From assembly GCA_934133165.1 (NCBI GenBank), contig CAKPAW010000008.1:1-45254 (forward strand): a stretch of 45,254 bases of DNA. The letters are read 5' to 3'. This document shows, piece by piece, positions 1 to 8,448 of the stretch. Made by a program: the position numbers and the translations under genes. This stretch comes from an uncultured Clostridia bacterium. Lineage in GTDB: Bacteria > Bacillota > Clostridia > TANB77 > CAG-508. How positions within the stretch are numbered: position 1 is the stretch's first letter; every line of letters starts with the position of its first letter. A model generated the notes under the pieces. It ran no database searches. It was not told the origin of the DNA and was given only the letters and a program-made list of their open reading frames with translations.

Positions 1-108
1 ATTAAATGCTAATTCATTTAAAAAGTTAATAGACTAAAAAATTACAATTTAGTAATTAGTTAGAAAAATAGTAATTTGAAAGTGAAATGAAAATAGAAAC
101 TTTTTGAT

Positions 109-678
109 TTATTTACATCTTCTAGCTATTAAATCTTTACACCAAATTTTTGCACACTCTATAATATCTTCAAGAGATATGTCTAAATCATTTCTATAAT
201 ATCTTATAAATTGCATAGCAAGACCATCAGATAATGTAGAAACTTCTAATTCTAAAAGATGCTTGTTTTTTATAGAAGGATCATTGTTTAAAACAATATA
301 AATTCTGTCTTTACAAATATTTCCTAATCTTGTTACAAAGTCTGTTACTTCTTTAGAATTAAACATTAACTTAAAAAGATTATTATTCTTTTTAATATAT
401 TTGTATATTTGATTAAAAAAGTATTCTATATCTTCTTTTTTAGTTATGTTAATATCATCAAAAAATACTTGCAATGTTTCATTTTTTATATCTTGAGCCA
501 CATCATACACATCGTTATAATGGGTATAAAATGTACTTCTGTTAATATCTGCGTTTTTTACAAGTTCTGTAACACTCACTTTATGAATACTTTTATTTAT
601 ATATAATAGTTTAGCAAATTCATCTCTAATTTTTTTCTTTGTTTTATTTGATGATGAGTTCATATATTGTGCTCTCAT
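109..678 (-). CDS. TetR/AcrR-family transcriptional regulator
   Basis: A TetR-type repressor, probably controlling the divergent oleate hydratase gene. The N-terminal third holds the helix-turn-helix: VTELVKNADINRSTFYTHY is the typical TetR recognition segment, followed by an all-helical ligand/dimerisation domain of about 130 residues with no recognisable ligand signature. The start at 678 is chosen over an upstream ATG at 702 because a GGAGGG Shine-Dalgarno lies at 686-691, 7 bases before it. The length (189 residues) is normal for the family. The spacer to the oleate hydratase gene carries two inverted repeats, so autoregulation plus control of the neighbour is likely. The family call is firm; the ligand, perhaps a fatty acid judging only from the neighbour, is inference. 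Confidence 0.85.
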   Translation of the reverse strand: MRAQYMNSSSNKTKKKIRDEFAKLLYINKSIHKVSVTELVKNADINRSTFYTHYNDVYDVAQDIKNETLQVFFDDINITKKEDIEYFFNQIYKYIKKNNNLFKLMFNSKEVTDFVTRLGNICKDRIYIVLNNDPSIKNKHLLELEVSTLSDGLAMQFIRYYRNDLDISLEDIIECAKIWCKDLIARRCK

Positions 679-711
679 AACTATACCCTCCAATTTAGAC
701 AAACAATATTC

Positions 712-733
712 AAATGTCCAGATTTAGACATTT
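712..733. promoter_or_regulatory. inverted repeat, possible TetR operator 1
   Basis: AAATGTC (712-718) and GACATTT (727-733) are perfect 7-base arms separated by 8 bases. The repeat lies in the divergent tetR/ohyA promoter region and contains the same TGTC/GACA core as the palindrome at 788-806, so both may bind the same regulator. Confidence 0.4.
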
Positions 734-787
734 AGCTTTTAATATTCTAGACATAATATTTTAAGTATAATATAATTATACCATACA

Positions 788-806
788 AAATAGACAATGT
801 CTATTT
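788..806. promoter_or_regulatory. perfect 19-bp palindrome, likely TetR operator
   Basis: AAATAGACA and TGTCTATTT are perfect 9-base arms around a single central A at 797. The site lies 20 bases before the oleate hydratase start and just downstream of an AT-rich stretch containing a TATAAT-like -10. A TetR dimer bound here would block transcription of ohyA. Confidence 0.65.
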
Positions 807-825
807 CTTGGAAAGGAATGATATT

Positions 826-2640
826 ATGAATGTTTATAATTTAATGAGCAAAGCTCCAGCTCCAAAAGGAATAGAAAAGAGAAAAGCACATATTATTGGT
901 GGTGGAATAGCAGGATTAGCAACAGCAGTATTTTTGATTGATGATGCTTCTATGCCAGGGAAAAATATTACCATTTATGAAAAGCGAAACTCTTTAGGTG
1001 GTTGTTGTGATGCCTTAGAAAATGAAATGGGATATATATGTCCTGGAGAAAGAGAACTAGAACCTTTTATGGAATGTCTTTGGTATTTGTGTAGTAAAAT
1101 TCCATCTTTAGATGATCCAACAAAAACAATATTAGATGAATCGGTACAAGCTAATAAAGATGTTCCTATCCATTCAGAATGTAGAATTCTACATAAACAA
1201 GGGCATATTTATACAAAAGTTCACGATTATAAATTATCTAAAGAATTATTATTGAAAATGGAACACTTTATAAGTATGCCAGAGAAAGAATTAGAAGATT
1301 TGACTATTGAAGATTATTTTGGTAAAGATAGTGAATTTTTCCATAGTTCTTTGTGGTGGTGTTATCACTCTATGTTAGCTTTTAAGCCGTACCATAGTGC
1401 CTTAGAAGCTAAAAGATATTTTAATAGATTCGGTTTGTTAAATAGACTTGATTATTTAGAGGGAATTCTTCATACAAAAAGAAATGAGAAAGACTCTATT
1501 ATAAAGCCTATAGAAAAATGGTTAAAGGAAAAAGGAGTAACAATACTTACTGATAGTTCCGTATATGATTTAAAAATGGATAAAGAATGTAATACTGTTG
1601 AAGGTATTATGATTAGAGATAAAGATTCTATTAAAGTAAATTCAGAAGATTTAGTATTTCTAACAAATGGTTCTTTGATGACAAAAGCAAGATATGGAGA
1701 TAATACACACATTGCTGAAACAGATAGATCTACAGAAGATTTAGGATTGTTTACTATATGGAAAAATCTAGCAAAGAAAAACAAAAAATTCGGAAATCCT
1801 GATAAATTTTTAAATCAAATAGATAAAACAAAATGGATGAGTTTTTTCTTAACTGTAGAGGATTATCCAGAATTCTTTGAAAGATTGGAAAAAATGACAG
1901 GAAGCAAAAGTGGTACTGGTGGAGGAATTACTTTTATGGATTCTGGTTGGGAAATGTCATTAGTTATTTATGATAGAAATTATTATCCAAATCAAGAAAA
2001 GAAAAATCGTGATGTTTTATGGGGAGATGGATTGTTTGGAGAGAGAATAGGTACTTATATTAAGAAACCTATGGCAGAATGTACTGGTAATGAAATAATC
2101 GAAGAAATGTTATATCATTTTAATATGTTAGATATAAAGGATGAAGTTATTAAACACTCTTATATATCTACTTGTATGATGCCATATATAACTTCACAAT
2201 TTATGCCAAGAAAAGAGATAGATAGACCAAGAATTGTACCAGAGGGTTGTACGAATTTAGCATTTATAGGTCAATTTGTTGAAGTTCCTAAGGATGTAGT
2301 GTTTACAATCGAAACAAGTGTAAGAACACCTCTTGAGGCAGTTTATAAATTAACAGAGTTAGATAAAGAAATTATAGAAGTAAATCCAGCGAGGTATGAT
2401 TTAAGATATATTGTGGAAAGAGTAAAGAAGCTTAGTGGTATTGAGGGAGATGTTACTGAAAAACACATTCCTAAAGTAAATATACTAAAATTAATAAAGA
2501 ATAAAAATGCTATTAAAGATTTAATATTGAAAAAAATAAATGATGTACCACCATATTATGTTATGTATCCAGGGAGAGATAAGTCTATTGCACATAAAAA
2601 ATATTCATTAAATCCAAAATTTCCTAAGGATGAGGAATAA
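826..2640 (+). CDS. ohyA: oleate hydratase (myosin-cross-reactive antigen family)
   Basis: An FAD-dependent hydratase that adds water across the cis-9 double bond of oleate and related unsaturated fatty acids, giving 10-hydroxystearate; in gut and skin Firmicutes this detoxifies free fatty acids. The N-terminus carries the Rossmann motif GGGIAGL at residues 25-31 followed by the second beta strand ITIYEKRNSLGGCCDA. The segment CPGERELEPFMECLWYLC contains the Glu that contacts flavin and substrate in this family. The overall length (604 residues) is typical. The ATG at 826 follows AAAGGA at 812-817; the in-frame TTG at 808 overlaps the operator palindrome region and is unlikely. Transcribed alone, ending at a hairpin at 2668-2694. 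Regulation by the divergent TetR gene is inferred from the palindrome upstream. Confidence 0.93.
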   Translation: MNVYNLMSKAPAPKGIEKRKAHIIGGGIAGLATAVFLIDDASMPGKNITIYEKRNSLGGCCDALENEMGYICPGERELEPFMECLWYLCSKIPSLDDPTKTILDESVQANKDVPIHSECRILHKQGHIYTKVHDYKLSKELLLKMEHFISMPEKELEDLTIEDYFGKDSEFFHSSLWWCYHSMLAFKPYHSALEAKRYFNRFGLLNRLDYLEGILHTKRNEKDSIIKPIEKWLKEKGVTILTDSSVYDLKMDKECNTVEGIMIRDKDSIKVNSEDLVFLTNGSLMTKARYGDNTHIAETDRSTEDLGLFTIWKNLAKKNKKFGNPDKFLNQIDKTKWMSFFLTVEDYPEFFERLEKMTGSKSGTGGGITFMDSGWEMSLVIYDRNYYPNQEKKNRDVLWGDGLFGERIGTYIKKPMAECTGNEIIEEMLYHFNMLDIKDEVIKHSYISTCMMPYITSQFMPRKEIDRPRIVPEGCTNLAFIGQFVEVPKDVVFTIETSVRTPLEAVYKLTELDKEIIEVNPARYDLRYIVERVKKLSGIEGDVTEKHIPKVNILKLIKNKNAIKDLILKKINDVPPYYVMYPGRDKSIAHKKYSLNPKFPKDEE

Positions 2641-2667
2641 TAAATAGAACAAAATAAATATGTATAA

Positions 2668-2694
2668 AGGCAGATAATTGAAAGTTATCTGTCT
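2668..2694 (+). terminator. weak intrinsic terminator after oleate hydratase
   Basis: A stem of about 10 pairs (2668-2677 with 2685-2694, one G-T pair) around a 7-base loop, 28 bases after the ohyA stop. The downstream T-run is poor, so termination may be partial. Confidence 0.45.
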
Positions 2695-2774
2695 TATGTG
2701 TATAATCATCTTGATAAATTACAATAAGTCACACAGGTATATAGTAATTTGTTGAAGGAATGGAGAAAGATATT

Positions 2775-3009
2775 ATGAAAAATAAAGTTTATTTGATTGT
2801 ATTCACAATAATTTGCTTAAGTGCAAGAATAATTTGTAGTTTCTTCAGCACTTATGGAAAATACTAATAATATAAAGGTTACAGTTCTAAATAATAGTAA
2901 TGAAATTATAGATAAATTAAAAGCATTAGATTCAAAAGGCGGAGCTATAGAAATAGAATACAATGAAAAAGGTATGGCTACGCAAGATTTATTAGTAAAT
3001 GCAGAATAA
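2775..3009 (+). pseudogene. small secreted or membrane protein, frameshifted
   Basis: ATG 2775 begins a signal-peptide-like segment (MKNKVYLIVFTIICLSAR) but this frame stops after about 30 codons. The +1 frame then continues from about 2833 as FVVSSALMENTNNIKVTVLN and runs to a stop at 3009. Together they make a plausible ~77-residue protein: signal peptide with an SSA-type cleavage site, then a small polar domain. One extra base in AGAATAATTTG (about 2826-2833) would explain the break. A terminator follows at 3053. Function is not recognised. Either a recent pseudogene or a sequence error; the second segment could also be translated alone from ATG 2854 but has no good ribosome site. Confidence 0.5.
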
Positions 3010-3052
3010 AAAATTAGTAATATAGACTAGAAATAATAAGGTTATACGATTA

Positions 3053-3085
3053 AAATTAGATAGAAATATCTAATTTTTTTCTTTG
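3053..3085 (+). terminator. intrinsic terminator
   Basis: Perfect 10-base stem AAATTAGATA (3053-3062) and TATCTAATTT (3067-3076) with a GAAA tetraloop, followed by a run of T. It ends the frameshifted small-protein gene before the next promoter. Confidence 0.8.
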
Positions 3086-3198
3086 AGAAAAACCCTATAT
3101 TTCAAGCAAAAATAAAAACTCTACTAACAGTCGGTTGATAAAATTAAGTAAAAATGATAAAATTTTCACAGAAAAAAGTGAAAAGGAAGTCATAAAAA

Positions 3199-5103
3199 AT
3201 GGATAATCAAAAATTTGGAAAGTTCATAAAAGAACTAAGAAAAAAATCTAACATGACACAAAAAGAATTAGGAGAAAAATTAAATGTTACAGATAAAGCA
3301 GTATCAAAGTGGGAAAGAGGATTAAGTTTTCCAGATATTACAATAATAAATTCATTAGCAGAAACATTTGGAATCACATCTTCAGAAATATTAAATGCAG
3401 AACTAGGTAAAAAAGAAGAAATAGATATAGAAAAAGCTGTTCAGGAAGCAGTTGAAAATATAATGAAGGAAAAAGAAAAAAGACAGGAAAAGAGAAAGAA
3501 AATACAAAAGATTATAACAATAATATCAACAGTATTATTTGTAATTTGTTTTATTATTCAACTTGGATATATAACTATTTTAAGAAAACATGGTTATGAA
3601 TATGTATCAGACATTGTTTATTATATTATAAATGAAATTATTGTTATTACAGCTATAATTCCTTCAATATATATTACTCAATATAGCAAAATCAAAAATA
3701 AATTGATGAGAAATATAATAGTGACTTGTGTAGCAAGTATTTTAACGATTACCAATTTTGCATTTATGCTTAACAATGGATTTAAAAATAAGTGTATTGT
3801 CAGCTTTTCGAGCGACTTTTCAAATGAATTAGTATTAAAGCAGAATAAAGAAACAGGAGAAACAACATTATATAAAAATGCAAAATTATTTATCTTTGCT
3901 AAACCAAAAGAAAAATTTTCTTATGCAGTAGAAGGAAAGATAAAACATCAATGGATAGTAAATGATGTTTGTAGCATTACATATAAGGATAAAGATGGAA
4001 AAATAAGAGAATTTGTTGCAACTTATGGAGATAGAGGTAATGGAATATCATATTATTATGTAACAACGGCTATTTCAGGTGATTGGCAAACAAGAAGTCA
4101 ATATGGCACTCAAATAGAGATATCTATGGATTCTAAAGGGATAAAGATTAAAAAAGATAAAAAGTCAGAAGAATTTGAATATGATAAGATTAAACAATAT
4201 GGAACACTAGCAATTGTATTGTATAAAAATGAAACACCTAAATATGTAATTGCATTAAATAAAGATTGTAAAATAGATGAAAAGACAGGAATTATAAAAA
4301 GAGATGGAACAATAACCTTAACAGAAGTTTCAATGGAAAAGGCAGTAAAAGAAAAACTATATTGTACTACATACAAAAATGCAAATGATTTAAGTAATTA
4401 TAATGTTGTTAGTGTAGCTGCTAATGATTATAAGATAAAAAATGGTATTCTATATATTAGTTATGATGGAAAAAATACAATAGAAGTACCAGGAGATTTT
4501 TCAAATGATAGTTCAAGTTACAATAAATACAATTATCAAATTTCAAAAGAAAAAACTATATTTTATTATACTAAAAATCAGAAAAAATATTTAGTATATT
4601 CAGATGATATGGGAGTTAATTGGCAAACTGTTGAATTAGAAGATAAAGGTTCTATTCAAAATATACAATTTATAGATGCTAATATTGGATTTATGCTTGA
4701 ATTTGAAGATGTAGCAATGGGAACAGCCTTTGGAAAAATATCAAAAACAGTCGATGGTGGAAAAACTTGGACTGACATAAGCAATGGTATTGGGGAGAAA
4801 AATGAGGAAAGGTTTAAAACATCAAGTCAAATAAAATTTATTGATGAAAATACAGGATTTTTAACAATGCCTTTAACTGGTGGAGAAAATTCGGATTTGT
4901 ATATTACAAGAGATTGTGGAAAAACATTTTCAAAAGTAACTATATTAGAAAGTGATATATATGATTATTATAATTTACCAACAATAGAAAATGAAAAAAT
5001 GTATTTAGAAATAGGGCAAGGATCAGATGGAGATTATAATGGTGGAGATTCTAAAAAATATTGTTCAGAAGATAAAGGAAACAGTTGGAATATAGTTAAT
5101 TAA
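3199..5103 (+). CDS. membrane-anchored XRE-type HTH protein with Asp-box C-terminal domain
   Basis: Residues 1-65 are a Cro/C1-type HTH (MTQKELGEKLNVTDKAVSKW), so this end is cytoplasmic and should bind DNA. A charged helical linker follows, then three hydrophobic segments at about 105-127, 137-161 and 171-193. The remaining ~440 residues are polar and presumably outside. Four Asp-box motifs of the form S/T-x-D-x-G-x-x-W/F occur near the C-terminus (SDDMGVNW, TVDGGKTW, TRDCGKTF, SEDKGNSW), the hallmark of BNR/YCF48-type beta-propellers. The layout suggests a one-component membrane sensor-regulator that reads an extracellular signal and acts directly on DNA. Start ATG 3199 follows AAAAGGAAG. 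The signal and target genes are unknown. HTH and membrane calls are firm; the propeller is good inference. Confidence 0.75.
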   Translation: MDNQKFGKFIKELRKKSNMTQKELGEKLNVTDKAVSKWERGLSFPDITIINSLAETFGITSSEILNAELGKKEEIDIEKAVQEAVENIMKEKEKRQEKRKKIQKIITIISTVLFVICFIIQLGYITILRKHGYEYVSDIVYYIINEIIVITAIIPSIYITQYSKIKNKLMRNIIVTCVASILTITNFAFMLNNGFKNKCIVSFSSDFSNELVLKQNKETGETTLYKNAKLFIFAKPKEKFSYAVEGKIKHQWIVNDVCSITYKDKDGKIREFVATYGDRGNGISYYYVTTAISGDWQTRSQYGTQIEISMDSKGIKIKKDKKSEEFEYDKIKQYGTLAIVLYKNETPKYVIALNKDCKIDEKTGIIKRDGTITLTEVSMEKAVKEKLYCTTYKNANDLSNYNVVSVAANDYKIKNGILYISYDGKNTIEVPGDFSNDSSSYNKYNYQISKEKTIFYYTKNQKKYLVYSDDMGVNWQTVELEDKGSIQNIQFIDANIGFMLEFEDVAMGTAFGKISKTVDGGKTWTDISNGIGEKNEERFKTSSQIKFIDENTGFLTMPLTGGENSDLYITRDCGKTFSKVTILESDIYDYYNLPTIENEKMYLEIGQGSDGDYNGGDSKKYCSEDKGNSWNIVN

Positions 5104-5123
5104 ATTTGGAAAGGTAATAAGAA

Positions 5124-5228
5124 ATAAAAAATAAAATTACTATAATTATAATTTTTATATTAATTGTATTAGCAATTAGCATAAGTCTATATTTCAAAAA
5201 GAATAAAATTAAATTTAAAATAAAATAG
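5124..5228 (+). pseudogene. tiny membrane peptide with ATA in place of a start codon
   Basis: Starting at ATA 5124, an open frame of 34 codons reads (M)KNKITIIIIFILIVLAISI then SLYFKKNKIKFKIK, a classic single-span peptide with a basic tail. A ribosome site GGAAAGG lies at 5108-5114, correctly spaced for 5124, and a terminator follows at 5243. No ATG, GTG or TTG is available: an in-frame stop sits at 5118-5120. Most simply the ATG mutated to ATA and the gene is dying; weak initiation at ATA is also possible. Too short for family assignment. Confidence 0.35.
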
Positions 5229-5242
5229 AAAATAAAATGTTG

Positions 5243-5275
5243 AAAGAATAGGTGTAAAAAAACTATTCTTTTTGC
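5243..5275 (+). terminator. intrinsic terminator
   Basis: Stem AAAGAATAG (5243-5251) with CTATTCTTT (5263-5271) followed by T-rich sequence. It separates the upstream membrane sensor transcript from the Bce-box promoter that follows. Confidence 0.7.
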
Positions 5276-5279
5276 TTTT

Positions 5280-5344
5280 CTTACAAAAATGTAAGGTTAT
5301 TGTAAGGTAAATCGATGGCAAAGTATGTATAAGAGATTTATAAT
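5280..5344 (+). promoter_or_regulatory. BceR-like box and promoter of the YxeA-like gene
   Basis: TTACA-AAAA-TGTAA at 5281-5294 matches the inverted repeat TnACA-N4-TGTAA known for BceR-type regulators. A second half site TGTAAGG follows at 5301-5307, 11 bases after the first TGTAAGG. Positions 5280-5317 are identical to 10256-10293 upstream of the transporter. A TATAAT -10 (5339-5344) begins 31 bases after the last half site, the same spacing as in the second copy, and there is no good -35, as expected for an activated promoter. Confidence 0.7.
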
Positions 5345-5368
5345 GAAAAAAAAGAAAGGAGAATCACT

Positions 5369-5716
5369 ATGGAAACAATAAAGGAAAAGATAATTGTTAT
5401 TATAGGAATAGTATTAGTGATAGCATTATGTTGTGGTGCATATTATATGCTTGTATATCAGAGTTCAGATTATTATACTCAAATAGATAATACAAAAGTA
5501 GAAAAAATATCAAAACATAATATGAACTATGAATATACATTAACATCTTATAATAAAAATGGAAAATCAAAAGAAATAACTTTTCAAACAACACGAGAAT
5601 TAAGAGAAGATGCCTATTTAAAACTAAAAGTGATGATGACTAGAGGTGTTGTAAATTGGGAAGAAGTACAATTTGATGAAATGCCAGAATCTGTGCAAGA
5701 ACAATATAACAAATAA
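5369..5716 (+). CDS. YxeA-family (DUF1093) membrane-anchored small protein
   Basis: A 115-residue protein with one N-terminal transmembrane segment (about 8-28) and a small extracytoplasmic domain. The middle and end match the YxeA family: YEYTLTSYNKNGKSKEITF, RELREDAYLKLKV and VVNWEEVQFDEMPE are the conserved blocks as I know them from Bacillus YxeA. In Bacillus, yxeA lies next to the YxdJKLM Bce-type module, and here it precedes a Bce-type two-component pair and shares its promoter box with the transporter. Role unknown; probably assists or is co-induced with the peptide-sensing module. Start ATG follows AAAGGAG. Family call is strong. Confidence 0.82.
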   Translation: METIKEKIIVIIGIVLVIALCCGAYYMLVYQSSDYYTQIDNTKVEKISKHNMNYEYTLTSYNKNGKSKEITFQTTRELREDAYLKLKVMMTRGVVNWEEVQFDEMPESVQEQYNK

Positions 5717-5771
5717 ATAATACAAAAGCAGATCATATTGATTTGCACTTATAGAAAAATAAAAAAAGATA

Positions 5772-5780
5772 TGCTATAAT
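5772..5780 (+). promoter_or_regulatory. extended -10 promoter of the Bce-type regulator
   Basis: TGCTATAAT (TG-n-TATAAT) at 5772-5780. Because this -10 overlaps the upstream ATG at 5779, the regulator must start further in, at ATG 5803. Confidence 0.6.
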
Positions 5781-5802
5781 GTGTGTGGTAGGTGAAAAAA
5801 AT

Positions 5803-6474
5803 ATGTCAAAGATACTAATAGTAGAAGATGATGAAAAATTAAGTAAAGAATTAAAAATATTTTTAGATAAAAACGGATATGATTCAGTAATATTGCAAAA
5901 ATTTGATAATGCAGTAGAAGATATTTTAGAAGAAAACGCAGACTTAATATTATTAGATATAAATTTGCCATATACAGATGGGGAATATATTTGTAAAGAA
6001 ATAAGAAAGACATCTGATGTTCCAATAATAATGGTTACAAGTAGAGATAATGAAATGGATGAATTAATAAGTCTAAATTATGGAGCAGATCAATATGTAA
6101 CAAAGCCTTTCAATATTCAAATTTTACTTGCAAAAATTGCAGGACTAATAAAGAGAAATCAAAATGCAGATAAAAGTCAGGAAAAAATAAAATGTAATGA
6201 ATTTATTTTAAATGTATCTAAAAGCGTGATAGAAACAGAAAATAAAAAAATAGAACTTACAAAAAATGAGTTAAAAATATTACATTACTTGGTATTAAAT
6301 CAAGGAAAAATTGTATCAAGAGAAGAAATTATGAATTATTTATGGGAAAGTGAAAACTTCATAGATGACAATACTTTAACAGTAAATATGACTAGATTAA
6401 GAGGTAAATTAGAAGAATTAGGAATAAAAGATTCTATTGAAACTAAGAGAGGACAGGGATATATATTAAAATGA
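5803..6474 (+). CDS. OmpR/BceR-type response regulator
   Basis: Receiver domain (residues 1-115) with the acidic pair E8/D9/D10, the phospho-acceptor Asp in LILLDINLP at residue 52, the conserved Ser/Thr in MVTSRD and Lys in VTKPF. A winged-helix OmpR C-terminal domain follows (LTKNELKILHYLVLN ... TVNMTRLRGKLEELG). Length 223 residues is normal. Phosphorylated by the kinase encoded next (4-base ATGA overlap), it should activate the two copies of the TTACA-N4-TGTAA box at 5280 and 10255 that precede the YxeA-like gene and the transporter. The start at 5803 is preferred because the upstream ATG overlaps the -10. Confidence 0.9.
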   Translation: MSKILIVEDDEKLSKELKIFLDKNGYDSVILQKFDNAVEDILEENADLILLDINLPYTDGEYICKEIRKTSDVPIIMVTSRDNEMDELISLNYGADQYVTKPFNIQILLAKIAGLIKRNQNADKSQEKIKCNEFILNVSKSVIETENKKIELTKNELKILHYLVLNQGKIVSREEIMNYLWESENFIDDNTLTVNMTRLRGKLEELGIKDSIETKRGQGYILK

Positions 6475-7490
6475 GTTTTAAAAGTTTTTTGAAAGATAGA
6501 ATTACATATATCATATTAATTTTATTTGCAAGTATAACCTCTCAAATATTGCTATTGCCATCAGAAATAGCAATATTTGTTAGAATCTATGTTGGACTAG
6601 CTCCTATTATATTATTTTTAATATACTTTTTTCTAGAATACTATAAAAAGAAAAATTACTATAACAATTTAAAAGAAAGTATGATGGAATTAAGTGAAAA
6701 ATATCTAATTGCAGAAATAACAGGAAATCCTGGTTTTGAAGAGGGAAAAATCTTGAAAGAGATAGTACAAGAAACAGGAAAGTCAATGTTGGAGAATGTA
6801 GATAAATATAAATATTTGCAAGAAGATTATAAAGAGTATATAGAACTATGGATACATGAAATAAAATTACCAATAGCAGCAGGAAAGATGATAATAGAAA
6901 ACAATAAGTCAGAAGTAACAGAAAGTATCAATGAGGAATTAGACAAAATAGAAAACTATATTGAACAAGCTCTTTTCTATGCTAGAAGTAATACAGTTGA
7001 AAAAGATTACTATATAAAGAAAGTAAATTTAAAAGAGATTGTAAATTCTTCTATTATAAAAAATAAAAGAAATCTTATTCAAAATAAAATAAACATAGAT
7101 GCACATGATATAAATACAATTGTTTATACGGATCATAAATGGTGTATGTTTATTTTAAGTCAAATTATACAAAATGCAGTAAAATACAGTAAGGAAGATA
7201 GTAAGAAAATTGAAATTTATTCAGAAATTAAAAAAGAGAATACGATTTTATACATAAAAGATAATGGAATTGGAATTAGAAAAGGAGAAATTACTAGAGT
7301 ATTTGAAAAAGGATTTACTGGAGAAAATGGAAGAAAAAGCGGACAAAAAGCTACAGGAATTGGATTATATTTATGTAAGAAATTATGTAATAAACTAGGA
7401 TTAGGTTTAGAGCTAAATTCGGAAAAAGATGTTGGAACAGAAGTGAAGATTGTATTTCCTAAAAGTAGTTTTATAAGCGAAACATTTTGA
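6471..7490 (+). CDS. BceS-type intramembrane-sensing histidine kinase
   Basis: Two transmembrane helices (about 12-29 and 34-56) joined by only a few extracytoplasmic residues and no periplasmic sensor domain, the signature of BceS-like kinases, which sense through their partner ABC transporter. The catalytic part has the H-box LWIHEIKLPIAA (phospho-His at 129), N-box QIIQNAVKYS, G1 DNGIGI, F-box FEKGFTG and G2 ATGIGLYL, all intact. It overlaps the response regulator by 4 bases. In Bacillus the cognate BceAB permease follows directly; here it is displaced to 10353-13201 by an inserted peptidase and VanRS-like pair. Bacitracin or lantibiotic-like peptides are the expected stimuli, by family analogy only. 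Confidence 0.88.
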   Translation: MSFKSFLKDRITYIILILFASITSQILLLPSEIAIFVRIYVGLAPIILFLIYFFLEYYKKKNYYNNLKESMMELSEKYLIAEITGNPGFEEGKILKEIVQETGKSMLENVDKYKYLQEDYKEYIELWIHEIKLPIAAGKMIIENNKSEVTESINEELDKIENYIEQALFYARSNTVEKDYYIKKVNLKEIVNSSIIKNKRNLIQNKINIDAHDINTIVYTDHKWCMFILSQIIQNAVKYSKEDSKKIEIYSEIKKENTILYIKDNGIGIRKGEITRVFEKGFTGENGRKSGQKATGIGLYLCKKLCNKLGLGLELNSEKDVGTEVKIVFPKSSFISETF

Positions 7491-7502
7491 TTATATCAAA
7501 AG

Positions 7503-7530
7503 GAGAGTTCAACTTTGAACTCTCTAATTT
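7503..7530. terminator. bidirectional terminator between convergent genes
   Basis: GAGAGTTCAA (7503-7512) and TTGAACTCTC (7515-7524) form a long stem, followed by AATTTT on the plus strand and AAAAGGA/TTTTGA on the other side. It serves both the kinase gene and the convergent peptidase gene ending at 7530. Confidence 0.75.
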
Positions 7531-8291
7531 TAATATTCTTCAATATATAATGCTTTGGCTAAATAAGGCGTTATTTCATTAATATTATACCAACCAGAAC
7601 TTTTGCTATTATTTTCTAATCCATTAGGGTTAGAAACATAAACCATATTTTTGCAATCAGTAGCAAGTAAAGCCATATAATGAGAGGCAGTAGTCCACCT
7701 GTTGTCAGTTGGTTTATTCCATACACAAATGATAATAGGGCGGTCAGTTTTTAAATGATTTATTATATTTTTATTTGATAAATGAGTAGAATCATAATAA
7801 AAGTCTGAATTATCAATTCCATAAACAGAAGATAATTCTTTAGACAGATTATCATAATTTAATACTGGATAATATTTTTGCCTAAGATCTTCTGGAGTAT
7901 AATTTTTATTGTAACCACTTAAAATAATTGACATTACAGTTATTCCACATCCGTTTTCAGCCATAGTGCCATTCCAATATTCCGAATTAGACCAAGAAGA
8001 ATTACCATTTTGTTTATATTCGATATATGTTCTTTTATTTTTCTCTTTCGTTGTAAATGTTGTAAAGTATCCATCTTTATTATTAATCTTTTCTTGACCT
8101 ATTCCAGAATAATTTTTATTGGTATCTTGTTTTATAATTTTATAGTTTGAATTATTAATACTATTAGGTAATAATGATTGGTTTATATTTGTATTAACAG
8201 TATATCTATTAATACAATATACTGCTGAAATTATAAATAGTATAAAAAATAATATTTTTTGTATGTTTAATTTTTTCTTTTTTTGTTTCAT
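7530..8291 (-). CDS. membrane-anchored C39-like cysteine peptidase
   Basis: A 253-residue protein with a basic N-terminus, one transmembrane helix (about 11-28), a polar spacer and a papain-fold C39_2-type domain. The catalytic Cys lies in ENGCGITVMSIIL (C115), the His in ASHYMALLA (H204) and the third residue in VSNPNG (N221). This family faces outside the cell; substrates are unknown and it lacks an ABC transporter, so it is not a classic bacteriocin exporter. The start at 8291 has a strong GGAGGAG site 6 bases upstream. It is transcribed against the two flanking two-component systems and sits between the two halves of the Bce module. A role in cleaving a peptide antibiotic or cell-wall peptide is only inference. 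Confidence 0.75.
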   Translation of the reverse strand: MKQKKKKLNIQKILFFILFIISAVYCINRYTVNTNINQSLLPNSINNSNYKIIKQDTNKNYSGIGQEKINNKDGYFTTFTTKEKNKRTYIEYKQNGNSSWSNSEYWNGTMAENGCGITVMSIILSGYNKNYTPEDLRQKYYPVLNYDNLSKELSSVYGIDNSDFYYDSTHLSNKNIINHLKTDRPIIICVWNKPTDNRWTTASHYMALLATDCKNMVYVSNPNGLENNSKSSGWYNINEITPYLAKALYIEEY

Positions 8292-8418
8292 TTTTTCTCC
8301 TCCTTGTAACTTGTCTTTATTATACAAGAATAAAGAAAAATAAGTTTTAAAAAATACTTAAATAAATCTTAACTTTTTCTTACGAAATGAAGAAACAGAT
8401 GAAAAAAAGCAAAATATA

Positions 8419-8427
8419 TGTTATAAT
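8419..8427 (+). promoter_or_regulatory. extended -10 promoter of VanR-like gene
   Basis: TGTTATAAT at 8419-8427 (TG-n-TATAAT), 22 bases before the regulator start. Confidence 0.5.
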
Positions 8428-8448
8428 TCAAGGGAAAGAAGGATTATG

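Noticed and set aside
5779..5802. Start of the Bce-type regulator at ATG 5779
   Set aside because: That ATG overlaps the TATAAT -10, so it would not be in the transcript.
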